A stretch of 64,000 bases of DNA from Torymus aiolomorphi (taxonomy: Eukaryota > Arthropoda > Insecta > Hymenoptera > Torymidae), in the NCBI GenBank assembly GCA_036365515.1, contig CM070876.1, positions 131,466,394 to 131,530,393 of the forward strand. The letters run 5' to 3'. Positions 1 to 10,406 of the stretch are shown here, one piece after another (the first letter of the stretch is position 1; the number at the start of each line of letters is the position of its first letter). Made by a program: the position numbers and the translations under genes. A model generated the notes under the pieces. That model ran no database searches and was not told the origin of the DNA. It saw nothing but the letters and a program-made list of their open reading frames with translations.

Positions 1-2
1 CA

Positions 3-587
3 GATGTCAGAACACTGCGCGAGCGCATATGCAGATATTTCTCACATCGAAACACCAAGCGATACATCGATGTTCTGCAAAAAATTCTGTACGCGTACAA
101 TCATTCTCAGCACAGCGGTACGCCAATGCCCCCAGCAGAGGTTTACAACCTTTACAACGCTGCGCGAGCGCGCAAAAACCTGGCCAAGCGCGCACGCTCC
201 AATTATCGCCGCCCCACCGTGCCCTACCGTAAATTTGCTGTGAGTGACCTCGTCCGTGTCAGTCGAACAAAGAACACCTTCGAGCGCGGATACGAAAAAA
301 ATTTCAGTGAGGAGATTTTCAAGATTATACGCGTATCTCCGCGGCAAGGGCTGCACACATACGTATTGGCGGACTTAAACGGAGAAATAATTGACGGATT
401 CTTTTACAACGAAGAGCTCGTTTTGGTCGGGCAAGATCCACTGACTGGCGATAAGAGCTTCAAAATCGAGCGTATTGTGCGCACGAAAGGTCGCGACGCC
501 AATAAACAAGTGTTCGTCAAGTGGCTAGGCTATCACGATAAATTTAATTCTTGGGTGAAAGCGAGTCAACTCGAGAGCATTTTGTAG
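3..587 (+). CDS. integrase C-terminal part with chromodomain (5' end outside window)
   Basis: Partial DDE (rve-type) integrase that would join element ends to host DNA in the nucleus. The frame is open from base 3 with no start in the window. The first codons encode the helix region after the catalytic Glu, followed by a conserved MPPAEVY block that aligns with MPPAAVA in the second copy (63,300 region). A basic SH3-like segment follows, then a C-terminal chromodomain (last 40 residues, with VFVKWLGY and FNSW), the module used to target integration to chromatin. The two catalytic Asp lie outside the window. The visible part has no stop or frameshift. The next gene starts 17 bases downstream. 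Confidence 0.85.
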   Translation, partial: DVRTLRERICRYFSHRNTKRYIDVLQKILYAYNHSQHSGTPMPPAEVYNLYNAARARKNLAKRARSNYRRPTVPYRKFAVSDLVRVSRTKNTFERGYEKNFSEEIFKIIRVSPRQGLHTYVLADLNGEIIDGFFYNEELVLVGQDPLTGDKSFKIERIVRTKGRDANKQVFVKWLGYHDKFNSWVKASQLESIL

Positions 588-603
588 AAAACCACGAGCA
601 GAC

Positions 604-1374
604 ATGGACGCGAACGAAGATTTTTACATGGTACTGCCTAGCAACAGCAGTATGGCTTACTTTCCCGATAACACAACCAGCTGTTTCACCACCCACTTGC
701 CAAGCGAGATCAAATTACACGGAGAGTGGCACGTCGGACTGGTGGAAATTCACGTACCATGTAGTATCGTGCATTTTCAAGACAATGATGCCTTTTACAC
801 TTTTAGTTTGTTCGCCATGGACGACGACGAACAGATTGAGAAAACATTCTGCCATTTTCCAGTCGGCATTTACGACTCTCTCCAACAGCTGGAAGACGCC
901 ATAAATAACTCGAATGACACTTATAAGCATCACATGCTTGAACCCGTAAATGAGAGCAATGGCTATTATGCTATCAGACGCAAGTGCGCCTGTCAAGAGC
1001 CACATGCGACTCATTTCAACGAAAAAATTCGGCGCATTTTTGGGTTCGATGACGAGCCCGGGAAAAAAATTCTGTTTACGACCTTTAACCATGGCGCACT
1101 GCGGGAAATTGCAGCCGAGAGACCAGCCTCGCTTTTTCGTGCCATTCCTGACCAACTGTACGTTTATACAGATATTTGTGAGTCCTACACAGTGGGAGAC
1201 ACACAGGCCTCACTCTTGCGCATCGTTTCCTTGGATAACTCAAAATTCAGATACGGCTGCAGTGCTGTGCAGCGTTTCACGCCCGCCCATTACATACCGC
1301 TTCTCTGTCACAATTTTCACAATATTATCATCGATATAAGATACCAGCTCAGGCAGCGCATTCCATTCGAGTAG
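604..1374 (+). CDS. putative minor capsid (penton-like) protein, slightly truncated
   Basis: A 256-residue protein opening with VLPSNSSMAYFPDNTTSCF, a motif shared with the - strand copy at 62092-62883. I know this family only as a Polinton-associated protein. The role as a single jelly-roll minor capsid protein is inferred from size, position next to the core and capsid genes, and conservation. The TAG at 1372-1374 is premature: the same frame continues 14 more codons to TGA at 1414-1416, and those residues (GTLTVTLHF) match the end of the second copy. Without that one nonsense change the end would sit 1 bp from the next ATG, a typical tight viral arrangement. Confidence 0.6.
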   Translation: MDANEDFYMVLPSNSSMAYFPDNTTSCFTTHLPSEIKLHGEWHVGLVEIHVPCSIVHFQDNDAFYTFSLFAMDDDEQIEKTFCHFPVGIYDSLQQLEDAINNSNDTYKHHMLEPVNESNGYYAIRRKCACQEPHATHFNEKIRRIFGFDDEPGKKILFTTFNHGALREIAAERPASLFRAIPDQLYVYTDICESYTVGDTQASLLRIVSLDNSKFRYGCSAVQRFTPAHYIPLLCHNFHNIIIDIRYQLRQRIPFE

Positions 1375-1417
1375 GGTACGCTGACCGTGACACTCCATTT
1401 CAGACGAAGTTACTGAG

Positions 1418-1927
1418 ATGTCTCATTACGCTAGATACTATGATGAGCAGATAGGTGGTGAGAGTGGGCTAAGAAACGTTTTCGCTGGCTCGGCCTTTCA
1501 GAGAGGGCGTGGTGTTGGCTCTTGGTTAGGGGGCCTCTTTCGCCGCATTCTTCCATACGTCAGGAGCGGCGCTAAGGCCGTCGGAAAAGAGACCTTGCGC
1601 GCAGGTATGAAAATCATAGACTATGTCGCAAACAATGGTGTCAATTTCAAGGAGGCCATAACATCGAGAGCCGGAGAATTGGGACGCCATCTCAAAAGAA
1701 AAGCGGCAGAGAAAATTATCGAAATCATGAAGGGGTCAGGGTATAAAACAACCAGGCGCGTCAAACGGCAACGACAGTCGGCAAAGGCACGTGCAAGCGC
1801 CCGTACCTCACGGACCAAGCGTAAGAAAACATTGACAGCCGCTCCGCGCAAGACTCGTAAAGCGAGCAGGAGAAAGCGGAAAACCCTCACTTTTCGGGAC
1901 ATCAACGATATTTTCGGGCCAAAATAA
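1418..1927 (+). CDS. basic core/minor virion-like protein
   Basis: An intact 169-residue protein. Residues 1-90 contain a glycine-rich start, then RGRGVGSWLGGLFRRILPYV and AKAVGKETLRAG, both conserved in the second copy (62076 downward). Residues 95-160 are strongly Lys/Arg rich, as expected for a DNA-condensing or virion-core protein. The layout recalls adenovirus and adintovirus small core proteins, but that is inference from composition and position. It starts 1 bp after the end of the minor capsid reading frame and ends 42 bp before the capsid gene. No internal stops are present, in contrast to the capsid gene next to it. Confidence 0.6.
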   Translation: MSHYARYYDEQIGGESGLRNVFAGSAFQRGRGVGSWLGGLFRRILPYVRSGAKAVGKETLRAGMKIIDYVANNGVNFKEAITSRAGELGRHLKRKAAEKIIEIMKGSGYKTTRRVKRQRQSAKARASARTSRTKRKKTLTAAPRKTRKASRRKRKTLTFRDINDIFGPK

Positions 1928-1969
1928 ATCTTGAAAATATCTTTCTTGCACTCTCACTCGTCAGAGTGT

Positions 1970-3258
1970 ATGTCGAGCGAACTCAATCTTTTCTCCCTCC
2001 CATCTACTCAAACCTCCATCGAGGGCAGCAGTTTTTTGAACTATAAGCCTGTCTCTTCGATCAGCGACTAGGGCGATGCGCCCATCGAATTCGTCGGACC
2101 TAGTACCTGCGAGATTTACATCGATCTCGTACACGACATGCTCTTTGTCAAGGCACAAATACTCCCCAACGACGATGTCGACATAAATCTAAAAGTTGGT
2201 CCTGTAAACAATCTTCTTCATTCAATGTTCAATTAAATCGATATTTTTCTCAATCAAAAGCTCGCCTCACCGCCCAACAACATGTATGCGTACAGAGCTT
2301 ACATAGAGTCACTGCTGAGCTATTCCCCCGCTGCCAAAGAATCTCATCTCACCGCGAACCTCTGGTACGATGATACATCCGGCTGCATGGAGGATGCACC
2401 GGAAAATCAAGGAATCGGTTCGAACAAAGGCCTCGTTCAGAGGCAATATTTTACGAAAGAGGGGCGTGCATTCGATATGATTGGCCATCTGCACTGCGAC
2501 TTGTTTAATCAGGATAAAATGCTCATCAATTGCATCGAAATGAGAGTGCGTCTGGTGCGTAATAAGGATGCATTTTGCCTGATGGATTCCACAAACGACG
2601 GCCGATTCGGAATAAAAATAAAAGAAGATACCCTCATTGTTCGGCGCGTCAAAATAAATTCCGGTATTTTGATCGCACACGCCAAAGCAACAGCCAAATA
2701 CCCCATTACGCGCGTCGAGGTGAAAACATTTACGCTTCACACTGGTATACTAGGCGATAGCATTGACAAAGCGATTCTTCGCTAACTGCCGAAACGTATA
2801 ATCATGGGTTTCGTCGATAACAAAGCGTTCAATGGAAATCGAACGCTAAACCCATTCAACTTTCAGCACTTTGACATAAATTATCTCTCGCTATACATCG
2901 ACGGGGTTCAAATACCAAGCAAACCGTTACAACCTCACTTTACAGGAAACAGCGCAATGTTTATCGAGGCATTCCAAACACTCTACTCAGGCACATGGAT
3001 ACATTTTCTCAATGAGAGCCTAGGCATAAACCGTTACAACTATTCAATGGGGTATTTTCTTACGGCATTCGATCTCACACCCGATTTATCAGCGCATTGC
3101 CACTCTCATTGGACCTCGTACGCTCGGACAGTATGCGTATCGAAATGGGCTTCGCGACGGTGCCGACTGTTACAATAAACTGCATTGTCTACGCAGAGTA
3201 TGAGAACGTTCTCGAAATCAACTCCACTTGACAAATTTTAACGGATTTCAGCGCCTAA
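1970..3258 (+). pseudogene. F54H12.2-type putative capsid protein, decayed
   Basis: A reading frame of about 430 codons related to invertebrate proteins annotated 'F54H12.2-like', which occur in Polinton-type elements. By context it is the probable major capsid protein (inference). Conserved blocks include YAYRAYIESLLSY near 2282, MRVRLVRNKDAFCLMD near 2540, and GFVDNKAFNG near 2805, all matched in the second copy. The frame is broken by TAG at 2069, TAA at 2234, TAA at 2783, TGA at 3229 and a frameshift near 3100. Two of the TAA stops look like CAA changes and the last like CGA, judged from the related copy. The start at 1970 is chosen because the frame and family similarity run upstream of 2282. 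Confidence 0.75.
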
Positions 3259-3310
3259 GCGCAAGAGTAGAAGACGACGGGCCTGCAGAGGCGCTACGTG
3301 TCACATTGCC

Positions 3311-3330
3311 GCAGTCATAAAAAGTGGAGG
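3311..3330 (+). promoter_or_regulatory. TATA-like box upstream of Maelstrom-like gene
   Basis: CATAAAAAGTGGAGGGGG lies about 109 bp before the ATG at 3425. The second Polinton copy has TATAAATA followed by a GAGGGGAG tract at the equivalent place, 61003-61010 on the - strand. Conservation of the arrangement in two diverged copies suggests a core promoter between capsid and Maelstrom-like gene. This is sequence inference only. Confidence 0.4.
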
Positions 3331-3424
3331 GGGAATCGTGGCGCTCACGTGCGATGCTCTCTCGCGTCACTTCGCTTTTTCTCTTACACGCGAGCGCACA
3401 CACACGCGAGCGTCTCTACACAAA

Positions 3425-4038
3425 ATGGACTACGTAATCGACATTCAAGGTTTTCGTGATTCGGAAAAAAAGTTTCTGCCCAAGGAAGTAGCTATCGCGT
3501 GCCTGCAAAAGAAAATTAGTGATCATTGGATAGTGCAAGCGCCGCATAGCTTTGCCGACTTGCCGGACGATGTCAAAGAGATAAACACCTTTCTAGCCGT
3601 CGAAATTCACGGTGTTCATTGGTTTGACGGCGAAGTAACGCTTCGTCAACTACATCGGCATCTTTACAACATTGCCAGAGTATCGCGAACAATTTTTGTG
3701 CGCGGCGAGGAGAAGGCCCGATACATCGAAGCGCTTTTCGGACGCAGCGTCATCAACTTGGAAAATTTTAATTCACCATCGTTTAAAAAGCTCAACAGAA
3801 TGTTTTCAGATAAATCTTTTTGGGCAAAAAAGAGTTTTGTGCTCTTTACAAAGTTCATCAGCTAAAAAAGTGGCTGCGCTCGATACTTCCTGCGAAATGG
3901 AAAGCGCTTCCTAAAGAAAAAGTGGAAAGTGAAATGTTACTTGCAGCAGTTTACGAGCGAAGAGATACAAATAGTGACAGTAGCGATAATAATGACATAT
4001 ACTACTCAGCCATCGACGGCGACACATCCTCCGACTGA
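3425..4038 (+). pseudogene. Maelstrom-domain-like protein, frameshifted
   Basis: The start at 3425 gives MDYVIDIQGF, matching the intact copy at 60860. The pattern (short hydrophobic strand with Asp, then PKEVAI with an acidic residue, HGVHWFDG, then an N-L-E and PSF block) resembles the RNase H-fold domain of Maelstrom. That domain is a piRNA-pathway factor derived from DnaQ-like nucleases. Around 3800-3830 the frame shifts, and the downstream frame (EFCALYKVHQLKKWL, ending at 4038) carries the rest. The Cys-x2-His part of the putative zinc site seen in the other copy is not recognisable here, so this copy is probably non-functional. An Asp/Ser-rich acidic tail follows, and the protease ATG is 5 bp downstream. 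Confidence 0.55.
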
Positions 4039-4042
4039 AAAA

Positions 4043-4389
4043 ATGAACATGAATGAAATAACACGAGCCATCTGCGGGCTCTCTGCTAATTCGCTCGGAG
4101 TTTATGCAACCAATCACATCCCAACCCGGTTGAGCTGTCCATCGGCGGTTATTGCAAATCTCGACACAGTGGACAAGCCCGGATCTCATTGGGTAGCTTT
4201 CTACATAGACAGTCATGCAAGAGGTACCTATTTCGATAGCTATGGACTGCCACCATCGTCGCGACATCATCTCGATCGACTCAGAAGAAATTGCAAGTGG
4301 TTCAGGTGGAACAAGAAGAAGTTGCAGAGTTTCGATTCTAAAGTGTGCGGTGAATATTGCGTCATATTTTTGCATTTTATGTGTAGTGG
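4043..4389 (+). pseudogene. adenain-like cysteine protease, first half (interrupted by BEL)
   Basis: An adenovirus-type (C5/Ulp1 fold) cysteine protease that would process capsid proteins in the particle. The order of catalytic features is clear: His in GSHWVAFYID, acidic residue in YFDSYG, Gln-containing LQSFDS, Cys in CGEYC. I start at 4043 (MNMNEIT), just after the stop of the preceding gene. An apparent run-on to a stop at 4412-4414 is only LTR sequence. The true gene is split after base 4389 by the BEL element and resumes at 50178. The two parts sum to 540 bases, an exact multiple of three, so nothing was lost when the retrotransposon inserted. Confidence 0.88.
4385..4389. repeat. BEL target-site duplication, left copy (AGTGG)
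   Basis: AGTGG directly precedes the TG that opens the LTR at 4390 and recurs at 50173-50177 directly after the CA that closes the other LTR. Five bases is the length typical of BEL/Pao insertions. Confidence 0.93.
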
Positions 4390-4764
4390 TGTTTTTGTAA
4401 AAGTTGGATGGTAGATGAAGAGGTTCAAATAAGTAACGTTTCGTGTGGAGAAATGAAATGGTTTTATTCAAGCGTGTCCGTCGTGCCTCTGGGCGTACAA
4501 TCGTTGATGCTCTCTCTCTCTGGCCGTCGCGCTAGAACTGATGTTGGAGAGACGGCAGCGAAAGAAGATCACCGATAGAGCCAGTGGGAGGAGAAGTAGT
4601 GGGGCGTTATCTAGAGGGCTCACCTATTGAGCATCATGCTCGAGCATGCTCGCCTTGTTCGAGCCTTCGGTCGAGCTCGGGCGTGCTCGCTTGCGGTCGA
4701 GCTCGAGCGTGCTCGCTATGGTTCGAGCTCGAGCAAGCTCGCCTTTGAAGATGAATCCTCAACA
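4390..4764 (-). repeat. BEL 3' LTR
   Basis: 375 bp, TG...CA, similar to 49781-50172. It contains CT repeats and several copies of a short unit resembling GAGCTCGAGCGTGCTCGC in its upper half (4625-4745). These are palindromic in part and differ in number from the other LTR, explaining the 17-bp length difference. Confidence 0.92.
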
Positions 4765-4802
4765 TTCTGCCCACCTTCGCCAAACTGGCGAACGGTTCTC
4801 AA

Positions 4803-7248
4803 TCATGCGGTTGCAGGTGTATGACCTTGGCGACGTAGTGTTGTGGTGGCCGTGCACAGATCGACCACGCGGGTGATTCCATCACTTCCTGGATGGATAG
4901 CGATGACAGGAGCGAGAGGCCACTTAACTGGAGGTGTGAGCTCATTGCGAACAAGCACCAAGTCCCCTACTACAACAGAAGGATGAGGTTGTCTCCACTT
5001 CTGACGGGATTTCAAAGACGTCAGGTAGTCCGACGACCATCTCTGCCAGAAGTGCAGGGCCAGCTGGCTGATTAAGAGCCAGCGTTTTCCTGCTGGGACG
5101 TTGTCGTTGGTGACATCTCCTTCAGGAACTATAAATGAGGATCGTTGTATGAGAAAATGTGATGGTGACAGAAAATCAAGGTCAGAGAGATCGTCAGTAA
5201 GAGCGGTTAATGGTCTGGAGTTAAGGCACGCTTCAATGCGGCGCGTAAGTGTAGCAAGTTCCGAGAATGTGAGAAATTGATCTCCTATGACTCGACGTAT
5301 GTGATCTTTAGCGGATTTAACTGCGGCCTCCCAAATGCCTCCAAAGTGAGGCGCACTGGGGGGATTGAAAATCCATGAAGTTCCTTCTTGAGCGAGTGAC
5401 CTACCGATTTGCGATGCAAATGAAGAAGATGCTACGAGCATCTGTTTTAGCTGAGCATCGGCCCCTACAAAGTTTGTACCTTGGTCAGAGAATAATTTTT
5501 TGCAATGGCCTCTACGAGCGGTAAATCGATGGAAAGCAGCGATGAACGCTTCACTAGAGTAGTCCTCAACTACCTCGATGTGTACGGCTCGGGTAGCCAT
5601 GCAGATAAAAATCGCGATGTAACCTTTCATGGTGCCTTTTCCCCTAGTCTTTGTAAGACGAAGCTGAATGGGACCGGCGTAATCGACGCCTGAGAACTCG
5701 AATTTCGGAGAAGGGAATACTCGAGCCTTGGGCAACTCATCCATTAATTGAGTTGGCACTCGAGCGGCATGGCGTGAGCATGTGAGACAAGATCTGATAA
5801 ATTTCTTGACTTCAGATCGTCCTTTAACTATACAAAACTGACGTCTGAGTGTGGCAAGTGTCAATTGAACACCACCATGAAGAGTACGCTGATGAGCATC
5901 CTTCACGCTGAATAATCAACGTAGTGAAGTGACACTTAGCAGGTAAAATGAAAGGATGCTTGGCATCTTTTTCGAGAAGAGAGTGAGCCAATCGACCGCC
6001 CACCCTAAGCAAGTGATTTTGTATCGTGAGATTTAGAGATAAGAGTGTGCTTTTAGACGAAAGTTTTCGTGCTCTAGATAGTTGTTGAAATTCAGACTTA
6101 AAATAAGCTGTCTGAATTAAGTGGATCAAACAAAGTTTGGTGTTTCCAATCTCACTAGCACTAACCTCCTCAGAAGTCGGAGTGTGATGGCGTAGTAGAG
6201 ATTGAAGAACAGAAAGAAGACTAACGCCTAAATTTGACAACGTCGGACGCTTTACTTTCGAGCTGACTCGATTAATGAATCGAAATCAATACAAAGCCAT
6301 ACGTAACAATTTATCTAATGAAAAGTACTTATTAAGAAGACTCCAAACTTCTGGAGTGCTCTCAACAGAATTTGGAGTGCTTTTACTAGCGACTAGAGTG
6401 TAACTAGGTTGAAGATTGAGGTTATTAACAGTAAAATTGAGTTCGTCATGAGTCCTCGACCAAGGTTCAGGGCTATCAGATAGCCATGAGGGACCTTTCC
6501 ACCAGAGATTATGCGAGGCTAACTTTGATGGCTCAATGCCACGTGATATAACGTCAGCGGGGTTATCAGTTGATCGCACATGATGCCAACATGCGTCAGG
6601 TAGCAGAGTGTGAATCTCTGAACACCTATTCGCTACAAAAACGCCTCATCTCGATGAGTGGACTTTTAGCCAGAAAAGCACATCTGCAGAGTCAGACCAT
6701 AGATGAATACTATCGATTTTACTTGGGAAGGATTCAATGAACGTATGAGTCAATCGTGTAAGTAGCAATGCAGCGCAAAGCTCTAAGCGAGGTACACTTA
6801 ACATTTTCAGTGGAGCTACTCGCGTTTTGGCCACTTGAAGTGTGACTAGAACATTATGGTTTTGAATTAAGCGCAGATAGATTACTGCACCATACGCAAA
6901 TTTGGAAGCATCCGCAAATCCATGAACTTCAATAAGTTCGCAATGAGGGGTGAATCCACTCCAACGAGGGATCCTGATATGACTTATAAATTGAAGATCT
7001 TGCAACCAAAACTGCCACCGATTGGAGATGTCAAAAGCAAGATCTTCGTCCCAACTAACCTTAAGAATCCACAGAGACTGCATAATAATTTTTGCAGTTA
7101 TTACAATCGGAGCCAACCATCCCATAGGGTCAAAGATCCGAGCAATTCTCGAGAGCACGGAACGTTTAGTAAAAGGCATGTCAACGGGAGTATCTTCAAT
7201 GTGAAAACTAAAGTAGTCTGTGTTAGATTGCTAATCTATACCTAAGAT
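4803..7248 (-). pseudogene. BEL/Pao pol: end of RT, RNase H and integrase
   Basis: Reading on the - strand: HIEDTPVDMPFTKRSVLSRI and FDPMGWLAP near 7180-7100 (RT thumb), RNase H with HGFADAS, PRLELCAAL and LWSDSADV near 6950-6660, then a linker, zinc-binding region and integrase. The integrase shows GVDYAGP, FSDQGTNF and GGIWEAAVKS (the D, D, E triad), followed by the BEL C-terminal domain ending near 4803. Breaks are a stop near 6646, a stop at 6286, a stop near 6240 and a frameshift between the frames ending at 5824 and starting at 5906. The 5906-4803 frame alone is 367 residues. Base 7248 and upstream still encode BEL residues to about 7298 but with extra stops. Confidence 0.9.
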
Positions 7249-8103
7249 TGGTACAGATGCTTCTCAGGCGAATAAAGCGATTGAATTAGTAGCTAATCCT
7301 ATTGAAAAATATCGCGCGATTATCGTGCGATGAATCGCGCGAAGATCGTGCCAGTTTATCGACCAATTTCTGGCGGGATAATCGCGCGATAATCGTGCGA
7401 GTTAGCGGAAATTCAACATTAAAAAATAAGTTTTATTTTGACAACTGAGTACGTGCTTGCATAATTGACAAACATTATGACTGTTAATGTATCAGTGCGT
7501 AACTGCAATTTTAATGTACGTGTGAGTATGTGACTGTATGTATCCCTGTTGAAAATATCCACGCGGATTTCCATGTGGATAATCCATGTGGATATCCAAG
7601 TGGATATCCACGTGGATTGACATGGATTCCACATGGATTCAAATGGATATCCGCGTGGATCATCCACGCGGATATCATGATGAAAATCCATGTGGATTAT
7701 TTGAAATCCATGTGGATTCTAAGAAACCAACCCGATTTGAAAAATCCACGTGAATTTGTTGGAATCCACGTGGATTCCAACTAATCCACATGGATGTAGA
7801 CAATCCGGCTGAAAAAATTCATATGAGATCCACTTGAATCTCACGTGATTCTCAGGTGAGTCTCATGCCAAATTCTCATGTAAGTCTCATGTGAGTCTCA
7901 TGTTTCCACTAACAATTTTAAATGAATTAATACTATTTTTTATTGTAATTAATTGTTTAAATTAATTTAATCGTTTTAATTTATTTTCTAATATGAAATT
8001 AGAGATGTAAATAAATCTCAATGAAAAAATAAAACAGATGTATATATTTTTAAATGTTTTATTTTATAAAAGTATAAAAATATGTATTTCGGTACAAATA
8101 GTA

Positions 8104-8410
8104 CATTACGATACTATAGTAGCATATAAGTCGCACTTTACGGCACGTCGTGTATAAACGCCCGAGCGTAGCGAGTATGCTTAACGCCGTGCCGAAAAGA
8201 ACAACTTATGACACGAGTATCGTACATTATTTTATAGCACTGACTGCATAAGTTCGCCATGTCATGCCTATTCGTACCATTAGCAGTCCATTTTTGCACC
8301 GTGCAGTATCGCCCGAGCGATAGCGAGGGTGATAACGACGGTGCAATAATGGACTACTTATGTCACGGATAGGCGTGACATAAACGCGGAATTATGCCAC
8401 GCAGTGCTAT
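8104..8410. mobile_element. small insertion specific to A1
   Basis: AATAGTA occurs at 8097-8103 and 8411-8417. A2 and A3 have the uninterrupted sequence with one such heptamer, so this is a clean insertion with a 7-bp target duplication. The body has inverted segments around CGAGCGTAGCGAG and CGAGCGATAGCGAG, typical of non-autonomous foldback elements. No coding capacity. Confidence 0.8.
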
Positions 8411-8954
8411 AATAGTATTTCGCCACCCTGAATATAGCCAAATAGAGCGTATGCCCTATTGAAAAAAATCTTGTGATCAATTACATGATTTTTTCCAAAA
8501 TCCGGGAATATGCTCTGCTTGATATATAACTCAATTTATTTATTATTTAGCAGTTTAATACTACTTATAAATGAAGAATAACAGTTTAATGAAACTTTGA
8601 ACGATAATATATTATCGTGCAAATGTTTCATTAGAATGTTAGTATAATTGTTTGCAAGTATTACATTTTAAAAATAATCAGTTTAATTGAAAATATAGAA
8701 TTAACTTTATTATTATAACAATTGTAATGTACCGACACAACTGTAAGTAAATAATAGAGACATGTAACATACCTGCAACATTAGAATAATGTTATTGATG
8801 GTATTTTGCTTAATGTGGAAAAAGAAGAAACGATGTTCAACGAGCCTCGTGCTCGCGCTCTCGACGCTGACCCGTGATAGCAAATTCACACGAGGCCGGC
8901 GCCGAGCGCGCCCACGTGTACTCGATATTAGTAGATACCGCAAGAACAGTCACG

Positions 8955-9119
8955 ATGGTGACGGCGACAGGGCGCACGAGAAGGCGACGTCTTGGAGATG
9001 TTGTCCCCGTTGACAGAACTCAGCTGAAATTTCGCGTCAAGCCTCATATAACAGAACAAAGTCCAATTAAGTATCTTACAAATTTGTGTCCTGACTGGCC
9101 TTGGCGAATTCACATATAG
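8955..9119 (+). other. short ORF kept in all three A copies
   Basis: A 54-codon frame starting MVTATGRTRRRRLGDVV. A2 (23411-23554) and A3 (- strand, 33904 downward) keep the same frame with substitutions but end earlier, after CPD, by a TGA. The GC-rich stretch 8820-9030 stands out from AT-rich surroundings and may be a captured promoter or exon. I do not recognise it. It could be a non-coding CpG-rich segment. Confidence 0.25.
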
Positions 9120-9321
9120 TTATAAAACCACTTCACATATGAAAGAGTATTGACATGTGGATGGCTTTACTATAGTTTATAAATTTTAATCGATTTTTAA
9201 ATAAATTGTTTGTACATTCATTATTTTATTTCATATAATTGAGGTTTTTTGTCCACCACTCACTGTTATAGTGTAATATACATTTTAAAATATTTTAAAT
9301 TATACATTTATTCATTTTGTT

Positions 9322-9403
9322 GAATTGTGGATCTCAAAGGAGATATTCCTATAACAAAATAATTATTTTGTTATAGGAATATCTCCTTTGAGATCCACAA
9401 TTC
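9322..9403. repeat. perfect 41-bp palindromic hairpin
   Basis: GAATTGTGGATCTCAAAGG... at 9322-9362 is followed without spacer by its exact reverse complement at 9363-9403. A2 (about 23770-23810) and A3 have only one arm with a few changes, so A1 gained or the others lost an arm. Confidence 0.9.
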
Positions 9404-9947
9404 AGTTGTTCATTGATAGATTTAAGACTTGGGTGGCTTTAGCGTAAGAAATATATTTGGACCCAATGAACTAAATAATATTGTAGATCTCTTATACAAG
9501 AGGACCAAAATCAACTTTAATCATGTGCAAACTGTAGCTAAAGAGACCAAGTACCTATAAGCATACAAAATTTTCTAATTACATAGAATATTTTATATAC
9601 TCATAGGTAGTGCCTTTAGTTACAACTTTTATTAGTCGATAAGTCACGTATGGGCTGGGTGACTTTATCGCAGAAAATATTGGGATCATATGTACAAAAT
9701 ACCTTGATCATATTTGACTATAACAGTTATGACATGTACGTATTACTTTTACAAATAAAATTTTTATTTAACATGAAATTTTTACAAAATCATACTTACA
9801 TTTTCTTTTATTTTAAAATAATGTTTTAATAAAATACTTTACCATTATGGTCACAAAGAAACATATCACATATGATGCCATTAGGTCCATCGGGTCCAAA
9901 TATATCCAGTGGTAAAGTTACTCATCCTATATTAAGTACTTATAAAT

Positions 9948-10406
9948 GTAGATTTTTATAATCAATTATGGTATTAATTTATTTATATTAGGACTAGTTC
10001 TATGTATAAATGAATAATGTGAAAGAGTTTAAATTATACGATGACTCATATTAAATAGTATTGACATGTGCGTAGCTTGGACTGTACTTTCTTTAATGTT
10101 ATATTTATACTTATTCGCAAGTATTTTATACATAATACTATATAAGTTATTGTTATAAAATTTACAGCTAAAGAAGAAACCCATGCTTTATTGTTTAATG
10201 CTTCTTAAGTAATCATAAATGTGGATTTTTTATAAATTATGGTATTAATTTATTTATATTATGACCAGTTCTATTTATAAATGAATAATGTGAAAGAGTT
10301 AAAATTATATAATTACTCATATTAAATAGTATTGGCATGTGTGTAGCTTGGACTGTACTTTCTTTAATGTTATATTTATGCTTATTCGCAAGTATTTTAT
10401 ATATAA
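9948..10406. repeat. tandem duplication inside repeat A
   Basis: A segment of about 190 bp at 9948-10138 recurs at 10216-10406 with roughly 90 percent visible identity (shared blocks such as GTACTTTCTTTAATGTTATA). The duplication is present in A2 and A3 too, so it predates their multiplication. Confidence 0.8.

Larger units (their letters stand above)
1..4389 (+). mobile_element. Polinton/Maverick-like element, copy 1, left part
   Basis: Six adjacent genes on one strand: retroviral-type integrase with chromodomain, putative minor capsid, basic core-like protein, F54H12.2-type putative capsid, Maelstrom-like protein and adenain-like protease. Integrase plus adenovirus-like protease plus capsid-type genes is the Polinton (virus-like transposon) signature. 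Gaps between genes are short, as in a compact viral genome. The window starts inside the integrase, so the left terminus, DNA polymerase B and packaging ATPase are not visible. The element resumes at 50178 after a BEL insertion. Several genes carry stops or frameshifts, so this copy is decaying. A second copy with the same order lies at 59742-63938 on the - strand. Confidence 0.85.

Noticed and set aside
3242..3424. Basic open stretch (KRKSRRRRACRGA) upstream of the Maelstrom-like start, recalling a small viral core peptide
   Set aside because: No ATG, no counterpart in the second copy, and it overlaps the TATA-like promoter. Most likely chance reading of intergenic DNA.
3338..3424. Longer N-terminal start at GTG 3338 for the Maelstrom-like gene
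   Set aside because: The second copy starts at the residue equivalent to 3425, and the extra residues show no conservation.
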